Part shown: positions 16,799-25,464 of the stretch, piece by piece | Layout of the letters: every line of letters begins with the position of its first letter | How positions within the stretch are numbered: the stretch's first letter is position 1 | Source of the DNA: JAPHSX01 sp039714395 | GTDB taxonomy: Bacteria; Pseudomonadota; Gammaproteobacteria; Thiohalomonadales; Thiohalomonadaceae | Length of the DNA stretch: 64,000 nucleotides | NCBI GenBank assembly: GCA_039714395.1 | Contig: JBDLJH010000010.1 | Span: 1 to 64,000, forward strand | Direction: 5' to 3' | The notes under the pieces: model-generated | Databases searched by the model: none | The model's input: only the letters and a program-made list of their open reading frames with translations | What the model was told of the DNA's origin: nothing | Position numbers and translations under genes: made by a program

Positions 16799-17290
16799 TC
16801 AGTTCGCGGGGACGGCATTATCCCCGTTCCCCCCTATCTCCAGCAAGTACCCGTTGAGCAGGCGGTAGGGTGGGCTTTGCAGATTCTGGCGGGTAGCCTG
16901 CCCTGGCAGTACTTGCCCATCATATTGGTACCACACGCTACTGCACTGGTCGCGAAAGCCGCCGGGCCACGGTTGTTGTGGTGCTTGCGATACGCCAGCT
17001 GGTTGCCAGCTTAACGGGCAGTTGAGGCTGCCACCGCGGTCGTAGAACAGATAAAACGGTTCAGTATCGGCCATACGCAGTAGTTGCAGGGGGCCACCTG
17101 TCCACTCCAGGCGTTGGGCCTGTGCCGGTTGCAGGGTATTTAGTTCGACCAGTAGCGGGGCAATGATGGGGAGGGACGCTACCTCATTATCGTCGCCGCT
17201 GAAAAGAATATAGACGGCAAAGAGCAGGGCGATGAGGCTGAGCAGTTTGAGTGTGAGGCGCAGGATGAGGCGTCGTGGCGAGTCGGGCAT
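16799..17290 (-). CDS. membrane-anchored, degenerate Rieske-like protein
   Basis: A 163-residue protein with a basic N-terminus and one membrane helix (about residues 13-31), the rest outside. The C-terminal half (GGFRDQCSSVWYQYDGQVLPGQ then LQSPPYRL, ending YLLEIG) lines up by eye with the second half of Rieske iron-sulfur domains, where CPCHGSxYDxxG is followed by a PPY segment. Here only one cysteine remains and the ligand histidines are absent, so no 2Fe-2S cluster is expected. This comparison is my inference. It lies between two small genes on the same strand and may share their operon. No ribosome binding site is evident. Confidence 0.8.
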   Translation of the reverse strand: MPDSPRRLILRLTLKLLSLIALLFAVYILFSGDDNEVASLPIIAPLLVELNTLQPAQAQRLEWTGGPLQLLRMADTEPFYLFYDRGGSLNCPLSWQPAGVSQAPQQPWPGGFRDQCSSVWYQYDGQVLPGQATRQNLQSPPYRLLNGYLLEIGGNGDNAVPAN

Positions 17291-17318
17291 ATGAGTGGTT
17301 TGCGAAGAGGAGAGATGT

Positions 17319-17531
17319 TTAGTGGCTCTCCTGCTGTTGTAGATCTTTTAGTTGGTCAAAGCTCAGATCAAGTTCCGATTTAACACTGCGCAGGTGCTCT
17401 ATCACCGCATGTAGAGGCGTAACTGAGCCGTCATGCTCGATATTGTCGAGTAGCTCGATCGCGGTTTCAAGCGAGAACTGAGCATCGGTCAGGTCGTGCT
17501 GTACGTTTTCAAGTCCGGTCATGTCGGTCAC
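17319..17531 (-). CDS. small acidic helical protein
   Basis: A 70-residue acidic protein (many D and E, no cysteine) predicted by eye to form two helices (LTDAQFSLETAIELLDNIE and LHAVIEHLRSVKSELDLSFDQL). GGAGTGACCGAC precedes the ATG. It is first in a run of minus-strand genes with the Rieske-like and ycgL genes. I do not recognise the family. Confidence 0.75.
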   Translation of the reverse strand: MTDMTGLENVQHDLTDAQFSLETAIELLDNIEHDGSVTPLHAVIEHLRSVKSELDLSFDQLKDLQQQESH

Positions 17532-17673
17532 TCCTAAAGCCTGAGTTTAATATTCTAATGCCTATTCTTGATATTACCACCACAATTTATAGTGAAAATA
17601 TTTTCTGTTTCCCTGTCGTACCTGTAGACAATTTTTACCGGGTACCCTCAAACCCTTTGGTCATTGAAATGGT

Positions 17674-17704
17674 ACCGCCTATCGCCATGTTAGTTTAAGG
17701 CGGT
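17674..17704. promoter_or_regulatory. inverted repeat upstream of soxB
   Basis: ACCGCCT (17674-17680) and AGGCGGT (17698-17704) form a perfect 7-bp inverted repeat with a 17-base spacer. It could be an operator or a leader stem; the spacing would put the two arms about two helical turns apart. No bound regulator is known. Confidence 0.35.
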
Positions 17705-17784
17705 GGGGAAATGCCTGAATAGTAAGGGTTTACCCACCTAGTTGCTTTGGTATTGATGGCATAGAATATCGAAAAGCTGCATGG

Positions 17785-17846
17785 AGTGCTGCCAGGGTGT
17801 TTTCTGCGGACTTCGTTATTTTAACAGCAGCCTGGCAGTGCTTTTT
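17785..17846 (+). promoter_or_regulatory. terminator-like hairpin in the soxB leader (possible attenuator)
   Basis: A 12-bp stem (17785-17796 with 17831-17842, two G-T wobbles) encloses a 34-base loop and is followed by TTTTTT. It ends 44 bases before the soxB ATG. No plus-strand gene lies upstream within 2.8 kb, so it is not the terminator of a preceding operon. It would stop transcription before soxB unless the leader refolds or a factor intervenes. Confidence 0.55.
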
Positions 17847-17890
17847 TCATGTGTACAAAATTAAGAGCGCGGTAAAGAGGAGCTCCCCCA

Positions 17891-19669
17891 ATGTCATTTT
17901 CACGTCGCCAGTTTATTCAGCTGATGGGTCTCGCCGGGGCTGCCGGAATGCTTCCTGGATGTAATTCAGGTACTTCTGCTAAGAAGGCCCCATCGGATCT
18001 TTATGACGTGCCCAAGTTCGGTAATGTGAGTCTGCTACACATCACCGATACCCATGCTCAGCTTAACCCGATCTACTTTCGTGAGCCTAACGTAAATCTT
18101 GGCTTGCATGGCGCTTACGGTAAGGCTCCTCATCTGGTAGGCGATCGCCTGCTGTCTCATTACGGTATTAAGCCCGGTACCATTGAGGCCCACGCCTTCA
18201 CCCATCTTAATTATGCCGAGGCGGCAAGCAAGTACGGCAAGGTGGGCGGTTTTGCCCACCTGGCGACGTTGGTGAAAAAGATTCGTGCCGAGCGCGGTGA
18301 TGGCAATAGCTTGCTGCTCGACGGTGGTGATACCTGGCAGGGATCCGGTACCGCGCTGTGGACCCGTGGTATGGACATGGTAGGTGCCTGTAACAAGCTG
18401 GGTGTCGATATCATGACCGGTCACTGGGAGTTCACCTATCAGGACGAAGAGATACTGAAGAACATCGGAGCCTTTAACGGTGAGTTTGTTGCTCAAAACG
18501 TTAGCGTTAAAGACGACGCCTTGTTCGATTACGAGTTTTCCGACTTCGAGGGCTTTAACGAAGACAGCGGTCATGCCTTTAAGCCCTACACCATGCGTGA
18601 GATGGGTGGTGTGCGTGTCGCTGTGATCGGCCAGGCCTTCCCCTATACCCCTATCGCCAATCCCTCGCGCTTCATCCCGCACTGGACCTTCGGTATTCAG
18701 GATCAGGCGCTGCAGGAGCTGGTCGATGAGATCCGCGATACCGAGAAACCCGATCTGGTGGTGGTGCTGTCGCATAATGGTATGGACGTAGATTTGAAAA
18801 TGGCCTCGGTAGTGACCGGTGTTGATGTGATCCTTGGTGGTCACACCCACGATGGTATGCCCGCCCCCAGCGTGATTAAGAATGCCAAGGGCGTGACCCT
18901 GGTGACCAATGCCGGTTCTAACGGAAAATTCCTTGGCGTGCTGGATCTGGACGTACGCGGTGGCAAGCTGGTCGATTTCCGCTACAAGCTGCTGCCGGTC
19001 TTCTCCAACCTGATTGAGCCCGACGCCGAGATGCAGGCCTATGTCGATGATGTGCGTAAGCCCTATCTGGGACAGCTCAACGAGGAGCTGGCCGAGGCGG
19101 GTGAACTGCTCTACCGTCGCGGTAACTTCAATGGCACCTTCGATCAGATCATCTGTGATGCACAGCGTGTGGTCGGTGATGCACAGATTGCCCTCTCCCC
19201 TGGTTTCCGCTGGGGTACCACGGTGTTGCCCGGTCAGAAGATCACCATGGAACATGTAATGGATCAGACCGGTACCACCTATCCTGAGACCTATGTGCGG
19301 GAGATGAAGGGTGAGGAGATTAAATTGATCCTCGAGGATGTGATGGACAACCTGTTTAACAAAGACCCCTACTATCAGCAGGGTGGTGACATGGTTCGCC
19401 TCTCCGGTCTCGACTATGTTTGCGATCCGACGGCCAGCATGGGTAGCCGTGTAACCGAGATGGCACTGGATGACGGTAGCCGTATTGAGGCGAGCAAGAG
19501 CTACAAGGTGGCCGGCTGGGCAACCGTTGGTTCTCAGTCACCGGGGCGTCCCATCTGGGATGTAGTGGCTGATTACCTGCGCGATGTGAAGGTGGCCAAG
19601 GTTGATAAGTTCAATACCCCTATACTGAAAAACGTGGTGGGTAATCCGGGTCTGGCTAAACTTAGCTGA
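17891..19669 (+). CDS. soxB: thiosulfohydrolase SoxB
   Basis: A 592-residue periplasmic enzyme of the 5'-nucleotidase-like metallophosphoesterase superfamily. In the Sox thiosulfate-oxidation pathway SoxB hydrolyses the sulfone sulfur from the SoxYZ-bound S-thiosulfonate, releasing sulfate. The N-terminus has a Tat-type signal (SRRQFIQL) running into LPGC, so it may also be lipidated. Dinuclear metal-site motifs are present: ITDTHAQL (D53, H55), LLLDGGDTWQGSG (D147), TGHWEF (H178), LSHNGMD and GGHTHDG. MTGHWEFTY is characteristic of SoxB rather than of nucleotidases. The ATG has a GAGGAGCT site. No other sox gene is nearby, as is common in gammaproteobacteria with split sox loci. Confidence 0.95.
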   Translation: MSFSRRQFIQLMGLAGAAGMLPGCNSGTSAKKAPSDLYDVPKFGNVSLLHITDTHAQLNPIYFREPNVNLGLHGAYGKAPHLVGDRLLSHYGIKPGTIEAHAFTHLNYAEAASKYGKVGGFAHLATLVKKIRAERGDGNSLLLDGGDTWQGSGTALWTRGMDMVGACNKLGVDIMTGHWEFTYQDEEILKNIGAFNGEFVAQNVSVKDDALFDYEFSDFEGFNEDSGHAFKPYTMREMGGVRVAVIGQAFPYTPIANPSRFIPHWTFGIQDQALQELVDEIRDTEKPDLVVVLSHNGMDVDLKMASVVTGVDVILGGHTHDGMPAPSVIKNAKGVTLVTNAGSNGKFLGVLDLDVRGGKLVDFRYKLLPVFSNLIEPDAEMQAYVDDVRKPYLGQLNEELAEAGELLYRRGNFNGTFDQIICDAQRVVGDAQIALSPGFRWGTTVLPGQKITMEHVMDQTGTTYPETYVREMKGEEIKLILEDVMDNLFNKDPYYQQGGDMVRLSGLDYVCDPTASMGSRVTEMALDDGSRIEASKSYKVAGWATVGSQSPGRPIWDVVADYLRDVKVAKVDKFNTPILKNVVGNPGLAKLS

Positions 19670-19676
19670 CCCCCCG

Positions 19677-19704
19677 GGGCCACTATTCGGTGGCCCTATT
19701 TTTA
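19677..19704 (+). terminator. rho-independent terminator after soxB
   Basis: GGGCCAC (19677-19683) pairs with GTGGCCC (19690-19696) across a 6-base loop and is followed by TATTTTTAT, just after the soxB stop. Confidence 0.85.
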
Positions 19705-19843
19705 TTCTGAATATTCAGCCTTGCACGGTTCTCTGTGTAGCTTCATGCGTTTTCTGATGACAGATTTTGTGTTGTGTGGGAGATAGCGTGGAGACGTTGT
19801 GAATAGGGTTGATGCTGCCGCCTATTGTTAGCAGAGGCTTTTG

Positions 19844-22378
19844 TTAGCGAAAATCCCTGAGGTGGCTCACTTTACTGCTCTTTTCTTTGAGTGGAGGGAT
19901 TAGGTATTCTATTTGCTGCGCACTGATCGGCTTGCCGATATGGAAGCCTTGCATATAGTCGCAGTTGAGGATCTCGAGTAGATCCTGTTTCTCTTTGGTA
20001 TCGACCCCCTCGGCAACCACCTTCAGTCCAAGGTTATGGGCAAGTTCGATAGTGGAACGTACGATGATTGCATCGTTTTCATTTTCGGTCATATCCATGA
20101 TGAAGGATTTGTCGATCTTCAGCTCATTAACAGGCAGCTGTTTGATATATGAGAGGGAAGAGAAACCGGTGCCGTAATCGTCTATCGACAGCTTCAAGCC
20201 TAGCTGGCGTAGTTTGCCCAGGATCTTGATGGCGTGTTCCGGGTCGGCCATCATCGCCGTTTCAGTGATCTCCAGCATCAGTTTTGAGGCAGGGTAGTTC
20301 CATTTCTCAAGCTGAGTCTCCAATAAACTGTAGAAGTTGGGGGCGTGCAGGTTAAAGGCGGAGATATTGATGGCAAGGAAGCCACAGTCCAGTCCCTTTG
20401 CTCGCCACTCCTGAGCCTGCTGGAGTGCGGTACTGATCACCCACTCGGTAAGGGCGTGAATCTGACCGGTTTGTTCGGCCACCGGGATGAATTCCTCGGG
20501 AGTGATAGGACCACGCTCAGGCTCATCCCAGCGGCACAAAACCTCAATCCCGCTTAGTTCGCAGTTATGCACAAAAAACTGTGGCTGATAGCAGAGGTGC
20601 AGTTCATCGGCTTGAACGGCCTGTCGTAGTTTGCCGGCCAGCGATATGCGCTCTACGCTGGAGGTATCGTAACGCTCATCGTATTGGGTGATACCAATTT
20701 TATGTTTTTTAGCGATGGCCATGGCGATGTTCGCACGGCGGGTGAGTTCCTCATTGTTTTGTCCGTTGTACGGGTAGAGGGCAAAACCAATACTGCAGGA
20801 GACCGAAAGGCTTATCCCCTCAATGTCGATAGGCAGCTCCATTTCATTGTGAATTTTACGGGCGATATGAAGCGCCTCTTCGATATTTGCACCGGGTATT
20901 AGTAGGGCAAATTCGTCACCGGCGAAGCGTGCGACGCTGTCGCTCTCATGCAGTAAAAGTTGCAGGCGTTGACCGTATTTTTTTAAAATTATGTCACCGG
21001 TGTACTGTCCCAGAGTGTCGTTGATCTCCTTAAAGCGATCGAGCCCCAGCATTATGACGGCAAAAACGCTCTGTTCCTGCTGACTGGTATCACACAGAGC
21101 CTGTAGTTTGCTCATCAGGTGGTAACGGTTGGGCAGAGTGGTAAGGCTGTCGTGCATGGCGATGTGTTCTAGTGCCTGCTGCCTGTCTTGTACTTGATGC
21201 CGCATATCTTTATAGGCATCGATGAGGTGCAGGGTCTCCAGATTGTGAACTTGTGGCAGGGCCTCAAACTGTTCTCCGGCAGCATCGCTTTTGAGGCGGT
21301 GGGCTACGGTGGAGATGGATTTTAGTACGGTGCCCTGAAAGTAGAGGTAGGCGACGGTGATCACTGCCAGACCAAAGAAACAGACAAGCCACAATACTTT
21401 GGCAACGGTGTTTGCCACATTGCCAAGAGCCATAGCATCAGTTTGCGAGAACTTCTCAATATTGGTCTCGAGCTTGGCAAGATATTCCCACAGGTGGTCA
21501 AAGTGGGGCTCCACGGTATGTTTGAGGAAGGGGATGTTGTCACGCCAACCATTGCTGTTCTGCTTTATCTTTATTCCCTCATAGCCAAGTAGCCAGAGCT
21601 TGAGTGACTCAATCATATCGCCCAATAGCTGCTGGTGAGTATGGTTAGTTGCTATCAGTGGATGTATAGCCACCTGTTCGAGGAGTTTGTCTATCTGTGT
21701 GTAGCTCGACTCGATCTGCTGCTGCAGAGCCAGGTTCTCCTTGCTGGAAAGTTTGTTGACCGTGTTGCTGTGGTAGGCCTTGAGTTGCTGTTGCATCTGT
21801 TTCCACAATTGGAGAGTGGTGTCGAGTTGTGGTGCGAGGGTGTGGCTGCTGAGGCGCAGCTCGTTACCCGCTGCGGTGAAGTGTTGAGAAGCACGACTTG
21901 TGTTGAGATCAACTGCATTTAGTCCAGGATTCTCCGAGGGTTTCTCCTGGCGCATATCCATGACCCGGTCCAAAGTGATATGCAGGGCCTTGAGGTCCTG
22001 TGAGAAGTCTCCCAGTTCGTGCTCTATTTCGTTTTTGATGATCCATTGGTGCTGGCGCAGTAGTTCAAAGTAGTGCAGGGAGCGGTCGATGGTGTGATGC
22101 ACTTCGTTACGGCGTTGTGCCGAGGGGGTCCACATAAAGGCTTCCAGCCTTTTCTCGATATGCAGAACCTCGTTGCGTAGTTGACGAACGTACCGGTTCG
22201 CCTGGAGGCGGTCTTCGATATTGTTCTGGTGCTGTTCGCTGCTATTGCTGACGTAGGACTGGGCTAGCCAGGCGAAGGCAAAGATTAAGATTATGATGAT
22301 CGTGGAGGCAAAAAGGTACCTCTGGCGCAGGCTATATACCCCAGTATTTTTCTTGGTTTTTATGAGTTTATCGCTCAT
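19844..22378 (-). CDS. membrane GGDEF-EAL protein (c-di-GMP turnover)
   Basis: An 844-residue protein with a membrane helix near 20-42, a largely helical periplasmic sensor region to about 325, a second helix (about 328-350), a short linker, then GGDEF (about 410-565) and EAL (about 580-830) domains. The GGDEF motif reads AGDEF (in SVARFAGDEFALL) and the EAL motif reads EVL (in IEVLCRW). Both variants occur in active enzymes, and the rest of the EAL site (ITETAMM, DDYGTGFSSL, KIDKSFI, VVAEGVDT) is intact. It most likely degrades c-di-GMP, with GGDEF activity uncertain. It is transcribed alone, convergent with soxB. Confidence 0.94.
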   Translation of the reverse strand: MSDKLIKTKKNTGVYSLRQRYLFASTIIIILIFAFAWLAQSYVSNSSEQHQNNIEDRLQANRYVRQLRNEVLHIEKRLEAFMWTPSAQRRNEVHHTIDRSLHYFELLRQHQWIIKNEIEHELGDFSQDLKALHITLDRVMDMRQEKPSENPGLNAVDLNTSRASQHFTAAGNELRLSSHTLAPQLDTTLQLWKQMQQQLKAYHSNTVNKLSSKENLALQQQIESSYTQIDKLLEQVAIHPLIATNHTHQQLLGDMIESLKLWLLGYEGIKIKQNSNGWRDNIPFLKHTVEPHFDHLWEYLAKLETNIEKFSQTDAMALGNVANTVAKVLWLVCFFGLAVITVAYLYFQGTVLKSISTVAHRLKSDAAGEQFEALPQVHNLETLHLIDAYKDMRHQVQDRQQALEHIAMHDSLTTLPNRYHLMSKLQALCDTSQQEQSVFAVIMLGLDRFKEINDTLGQYTGDIILKKYGQRLQLLLHESDSVARFAGDEFALLIPGANIEEALHIARKIHNEMELPIDIEGISLSVSCSIGFALYPYNGQNNEELTRRANIAMAIAKKHKIGITQYDERYDTSSVERISLAGKLRQAVQADELHLCYQPQFFVHNCELSGIEVLCRWDEPERGPITPEEFIPVAEQTGQIHALTEWVISTALQQAQEWRAKGLDCGFLAINISAFNLHAPNFYSLLETQLEKWNYPASKLMLEITETAMMADPEHAIKILGKLRQLGLKLSIDDYGTGFSSLSYIKQLPVNELKIDKSFIMDMTENENDAIIVRSTIELAHNLGLKVVAEGVDTKEKQDLLEILNCDYMQGFHIGKPISAQQIEYLIPPLKEKSSKVSHLRDFR

Positions 22379-22565
22379 TTGCTGACGACATAAGCTCTTA
22401 TATTATGTGACTCCCCCGCTGGCTAGAATAGGGCAATTCTATGAGCCAAGTCAAAAGTAGGGCTATCTATATTCATTTCTTTCTTCTGGCGTAATGCAAT
22501 TGCCGTGATTCTTGCTATGTTGTTTTAAAGAGTCGTGAAAATGCGTGTTGATGGAGGTGAATGGT

Positions 22566-22856
22566 ATGTTGAATCGTTTGGCACCAGCGGTAGGTAACTG
22601 GTACCGCAATGAACAGGGCGCTGTGTTTGAGGTGGTTGCCCTCGAAGAGGAGGCGGGTATTATCGAAATACAGTATTTCGATGGTGCAGTGGAGGAGCTG
22701 GATATCGACAGCTGGTATGGTCAGATGCTCACCGCCAGTGCCGAACCGGAAGACTGGTCCGGTCCCTTTGATGACCTGGTTGCAGATGATTTTGGCGATA
22801 CCGAGTCGGCCCGCCACCACGACGAGTGGAATAACCCTCTCGATACTATTGATTAA
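22566..22856 (+). CDS. small conserved acidic protein (DUF6763-like)
   Basis: A 96-residue acidic protein. The ATG at 22566 is chosen over an upstream GTG at 22545 because GGAGGTGA (22553-22560) sits at ideal distance. It starts LNRLAPAVGNWYRNEQG, has VFEVVALEEEAGIIEIQYFDG, and DWSGPFDDL, which I recall as a gammaproteobacterial family named DUF6763; the name is from memory. No known function. It is convergent with the Lon-family protease gene, with only 14 bp between the stops. Confidence 0.8.
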   Translation: MLNRLAPAVGNWYRNEQGAVFEVVALEEEAGIIEIQYFDGAVEELDIDSWYGQMLTASAEPEDWSGPFDDLVADDFGDTESARHHDEWNNPLDTID

Positions 22857-22870
22857 ACGCAGTAGTGCAG

Positions 22871-25312
22871 CTACCCCGCCTGTGTGGGGGGCTCATCTCC
22901 GGTCTTCTCTTCTTTTTCTGACTCCTCTTTTTCTTTAGCCTGTTCGGCATAGTGTTGGCGAATTAACGTCATCTCGTGCAGGCGGTCATAGGCCATGGCG
23001 TTGAGGCTTCCCTCGGGGTAATCCCCCTCTTCATTGACCTCGCCTACCTCAATGCCGGTGAGCAGGGTGAGTGCCTCATCGGCACTGTGTACCTCATAGA
23101 TGTGGAACTGCCCCTGACGCACCGCCTCTATTACATCGGGGTGTAGCATCAGGTTCTTGGTATTGCAGGCTGGGATGATCACCCCCTGTTCGCCATTCAG
23201 GCCACGGGCGCTGCATACCTGGAAGAAGCCTTCAATTTTCTCATTGACCCCTCCGATGGGTTGCACCTGCCCGTGCTGGTTGACCGACCCGGTCATTGCC
23301 AGTGACTGTTTGATTGGGGTGTCCGCCAGGGCAGAAAGCAGTGCGCAGAGTTCGGCCAGTGATGCGCTGTCACCCTCTACCCCGCCGTAATTCTGCTCGA
23401 ATACCAGGCTGGCTGAGAGCGATAGTGGTTGTTTACGGGCATAACGGGCGGCGATGAAGGAGGAGAGGATCAGCACCCCTTTGGAGTGGATGGGGCCGCC
23501 CATCTCTACCTCACGTTCGATATCGACGACCTGCCCCTCGCCAATGTGTACGGTGGCGGTCACGCGTGAGGGCTGGCCGAAGCTGTAGTTTCCCAGTCCG
23601 AGTACCGACAGGGCGTTGACCTGTCCTACCTTGTCGCCGCTGCTGTCGATGATGATGTCACCGCGCTGGATCTCCTCGTGAACGCGTTCACGCACCCGTG
23701 AGGCCCTATGCTCCTGCTGATCGATGGCATGGAGGATGTCAGCACTTTCCACCAGTGAGTTGTCACGTTGGCGGGACCAGTAGTCGGCCTCGCGCAGCAG
23801 GTCGGCGATGGAGCGCATATGGGTGGTGAGCTTGTGGGCATCCTCCACATGGCGTGAGGCGTAGTCGATTACCCTTGCCACTGCATCGCGACCGAAGGGC
23901 AGTAGTTTCTCCTTGCGAGCAATGGTGGCGATGAGACGCCCCATCAGCAGATTGTTTTCGGGGTTACGCTCAATATGTTCTTCAAAGTCGGCCTGTACCT
24001 TGAACAGCTCACCGAAGTCGGGGTCGTATTCATGCAGCATGTAGTAGAGCATGCGATCGCCCATTATGACGATCTTCAGCTCTAGTGGGATGGGCTCCGG
24101 TTCCAGGGATACAGTGCTGGCCAGCCCCCACATTTTTTCCAGTGGCTCTATATTGATCTGGTTGGCATAGAGGGCGCGTTTTAGTCCCTCCCAGGCGTAG
24201 GGCTGGGTAAGTAGTTTGTGGGCATCGACCAGTAGGTAGCCACCGTTTGCCTCGTGTAGTGCACCCGGCTTGAGCAGGGTGAAATCGGTCATCAGGGTAC
24301 CGAACTGGGCGATGTGCTCGGCGCGCCCTACCAGGTTGAGGTAGGTGGGGTTGTCGAGGTAGATAACTGGCACGCCGCCCTTGCGGTTGTTGAGTACCAG
24401 ATTATTTACCTTATAACGGTGTAGGGAGTTGGGATCGCCCGGGTTCTCATTCGCCTCATCACTCTTCAGAAAGTCCTTTATATTGTTGACCACGTCGTGC
24501 TCGACGGCATCGAGGTACTCAAGTACTTCCGGCTGTTTGGCGTAGCTACTCCTTAGCTCTTCGATGAGGTTACCCACTGCCGACATTGCCACTTTGCGAT
24601 TCAGCTCATCGACCTTGTGGCGGGTCTCCTTGCGCCACCTGGCAACGCGCTGGATGATCGCCTGTAGCTGCTCCTGTAACGCCTCGACGATACGCTCGAT
24701 GGCCGCACGTTCGTCTTCGGGGAGCTTGTCAAACGCCTCTGAGCTTAACTCTTTATTGTTGCGTAGCGGGGCGAAGGTAAAGCCACTGGGGCTGCGAAAC
24801 AGTTTTATCTGCTGCTTGGTGGCGGCCTCCTCAAGCTCTTTGAAGGCGTGTTCCTGTAGCTCTTCCAGTCCTTCCTCAAGTGCCTGAATATGGCTGCGGT
24901 ACTCTTCGCTGTTGAAGGCTGCTGGCAGTACGGAACTTAGCTCCTCAATCAACTGCTCCATCTCCAGCGCGAATTGTGCCCCGTGCCCGTGGGGCAAGCG
25001 TAGTGCCTTGGGCTTGTGTGACTGCTCGAAGTTGTTGACGTAACACCAGTCGGAGGGTTCCTCCCGTGCCGCTGCTTTTTGCTCAAGATATTGGTGCACC
25101 ATGGAGTGCTTGCCCATCCCCGATGGCCCCATCACATAGAGGTTATAACCTTCATGCTGAATACCGATGCCAAAGTGCACCGCCTGCACGGCACGATCCT
25201 GGCCGATGATTTCAGTAAGGTCATCCAGCTCATCGGTGGTCTTGAAGCTGAACTGTGACGGCTCGCAGTGATGGCAAAGAGCCTCTGGGGAGAGGGGGAC
25301 AGGTTTATTCAT
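22871..25312 (-). CDS. ATP-dependent Lon-family protease (LonB/YcbZ-like)
   Basis: An 813-residue protein with an AAA+ module and a C-terminal Lon (S16) protease domain. The Walker A segment reads GPSGMGKHS near residue 80, in a region starting EIIGQDRAVQAVHFGIGI; a long helical insertion (about 130-290) separates it from the rest of the ATPase. The protease domain has GDSASLAEL with the catalytic serine and GGVNEKIEGFF with the catalytic lysine. It resembles the large bacterial LonB-like proteins rather than canonical Lon, whose N-terminal substrate domain is missing. The C-terminal tail is very Glu/Lys-rich. It stands alone with a short leader. Confidence 0.92.
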   Translation of the reverse strand: MNKPVPLSPEALCHHCEPSQFSFKTTDELDDLTEIIGQDRAVQAVHFGIGIQHEGYNLYVMGPSGMGKHSMVHQYLEQKAAAREEPSDWCYVNNFEQSHKPKALRLPHGHGAQFALEMEQLIEELSSVLPAAFNSEEYRSHIQALEEGLEELQEHAFKELEEAATKQQIKLFRSPSGFTFAPLRNNKELSSEAFDKLPEDERAAIERIVEALQEQLQAIIQRVARWRKETRHKVDELNRKVAMSAVGNLIEELRSSYAKQPEVLEYLDAVEHDVVNNIKDFLKSDEANENPGDPNSLHRYKVNNLVLNNRKGGVPVIYLDNPTYLNLVGRAEHIAQFGTLMTDFTLLKPGALHEANGGYLLVDAHKLLTQPYAWEGLKRALYANQINIEPLEKMWGLASTVSLEPEPIPLELKIVIMGDRMLYYMLHEYDPDFGELFKVQADFEEHIERNPENNLLMGRLIATIARKEKLLPFGRDAVARVIDYASRHVEDAHKLTTHMRSIADLLREADYWSRQRDNSLVESADILHAIDQQEHRASRVRERVHEEIQRGDIIIDSSGDKVGQVNALSVLGLGNYSFGQPSRVTATVHIGEGQVVDIEREVEMGGPIHSKGVLILSSFIAARYARKQPLSLSASLVFEQNYGGVEGDSASLAELCALLSALADTPIKQSLAMTGSVNQHGQVQPIGGVNEKIEGFFQVCSARGLNGEQGVIIPACNTKNLMLHPDVIEAVRQGQFHIYEVHSADEALTLLTGIEVGEVNEEGDYPEGSLNAMAYDRLHEMTLIRQHYAEQAKEKEESEKEEKTGDEPPTQAG

Positions 25313-25410
25313 TCTTATGTCTCAATCACACTTAGTCGAAGAAGTTATGCATTAAGTGTAACTCAGAATATCGAATAGTGGTTGAGGACGAGTTGTGGGG
25401 GCAATTTTGA

Positions 25411-25441
25411 GGAAAAGATGCCCGGTATGACCGGGCATCTT
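25411..25441 (-). terminator. rho-independent terminator after ettA
   Basis: A perfect 12-bp stem (25415-25426 with 25430-25441) and a 3-base loop lie 24 bases past the ettA stop. Read on the minus strand it ends in TTTTCC. Confidence 0.88.
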
Positions 25442-25464
25442 AATTGGTAGTGTGCCGCAAAGAC

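Larger units (their letters stand above)
17532..17890. other. intergenic region upstream of soxB
   Basis: This 359-bp region separates the divergent small-protein operon from soxB. It holds an inverted repeat at 17674-17704 and a terminator-like hairpin at 17785-17846, both described separately. No reading frame of note is seen. Confidence 0.6.

Noticed and set aside
18035..19255. Long open frame (406 codons) on the minus strand inside soxB
   Set aside because: It lies wholly antisense to a gene with clear SoxB motifs, and its Ile/His/Gly-rich composition is that of a shadow frame in biased codons.
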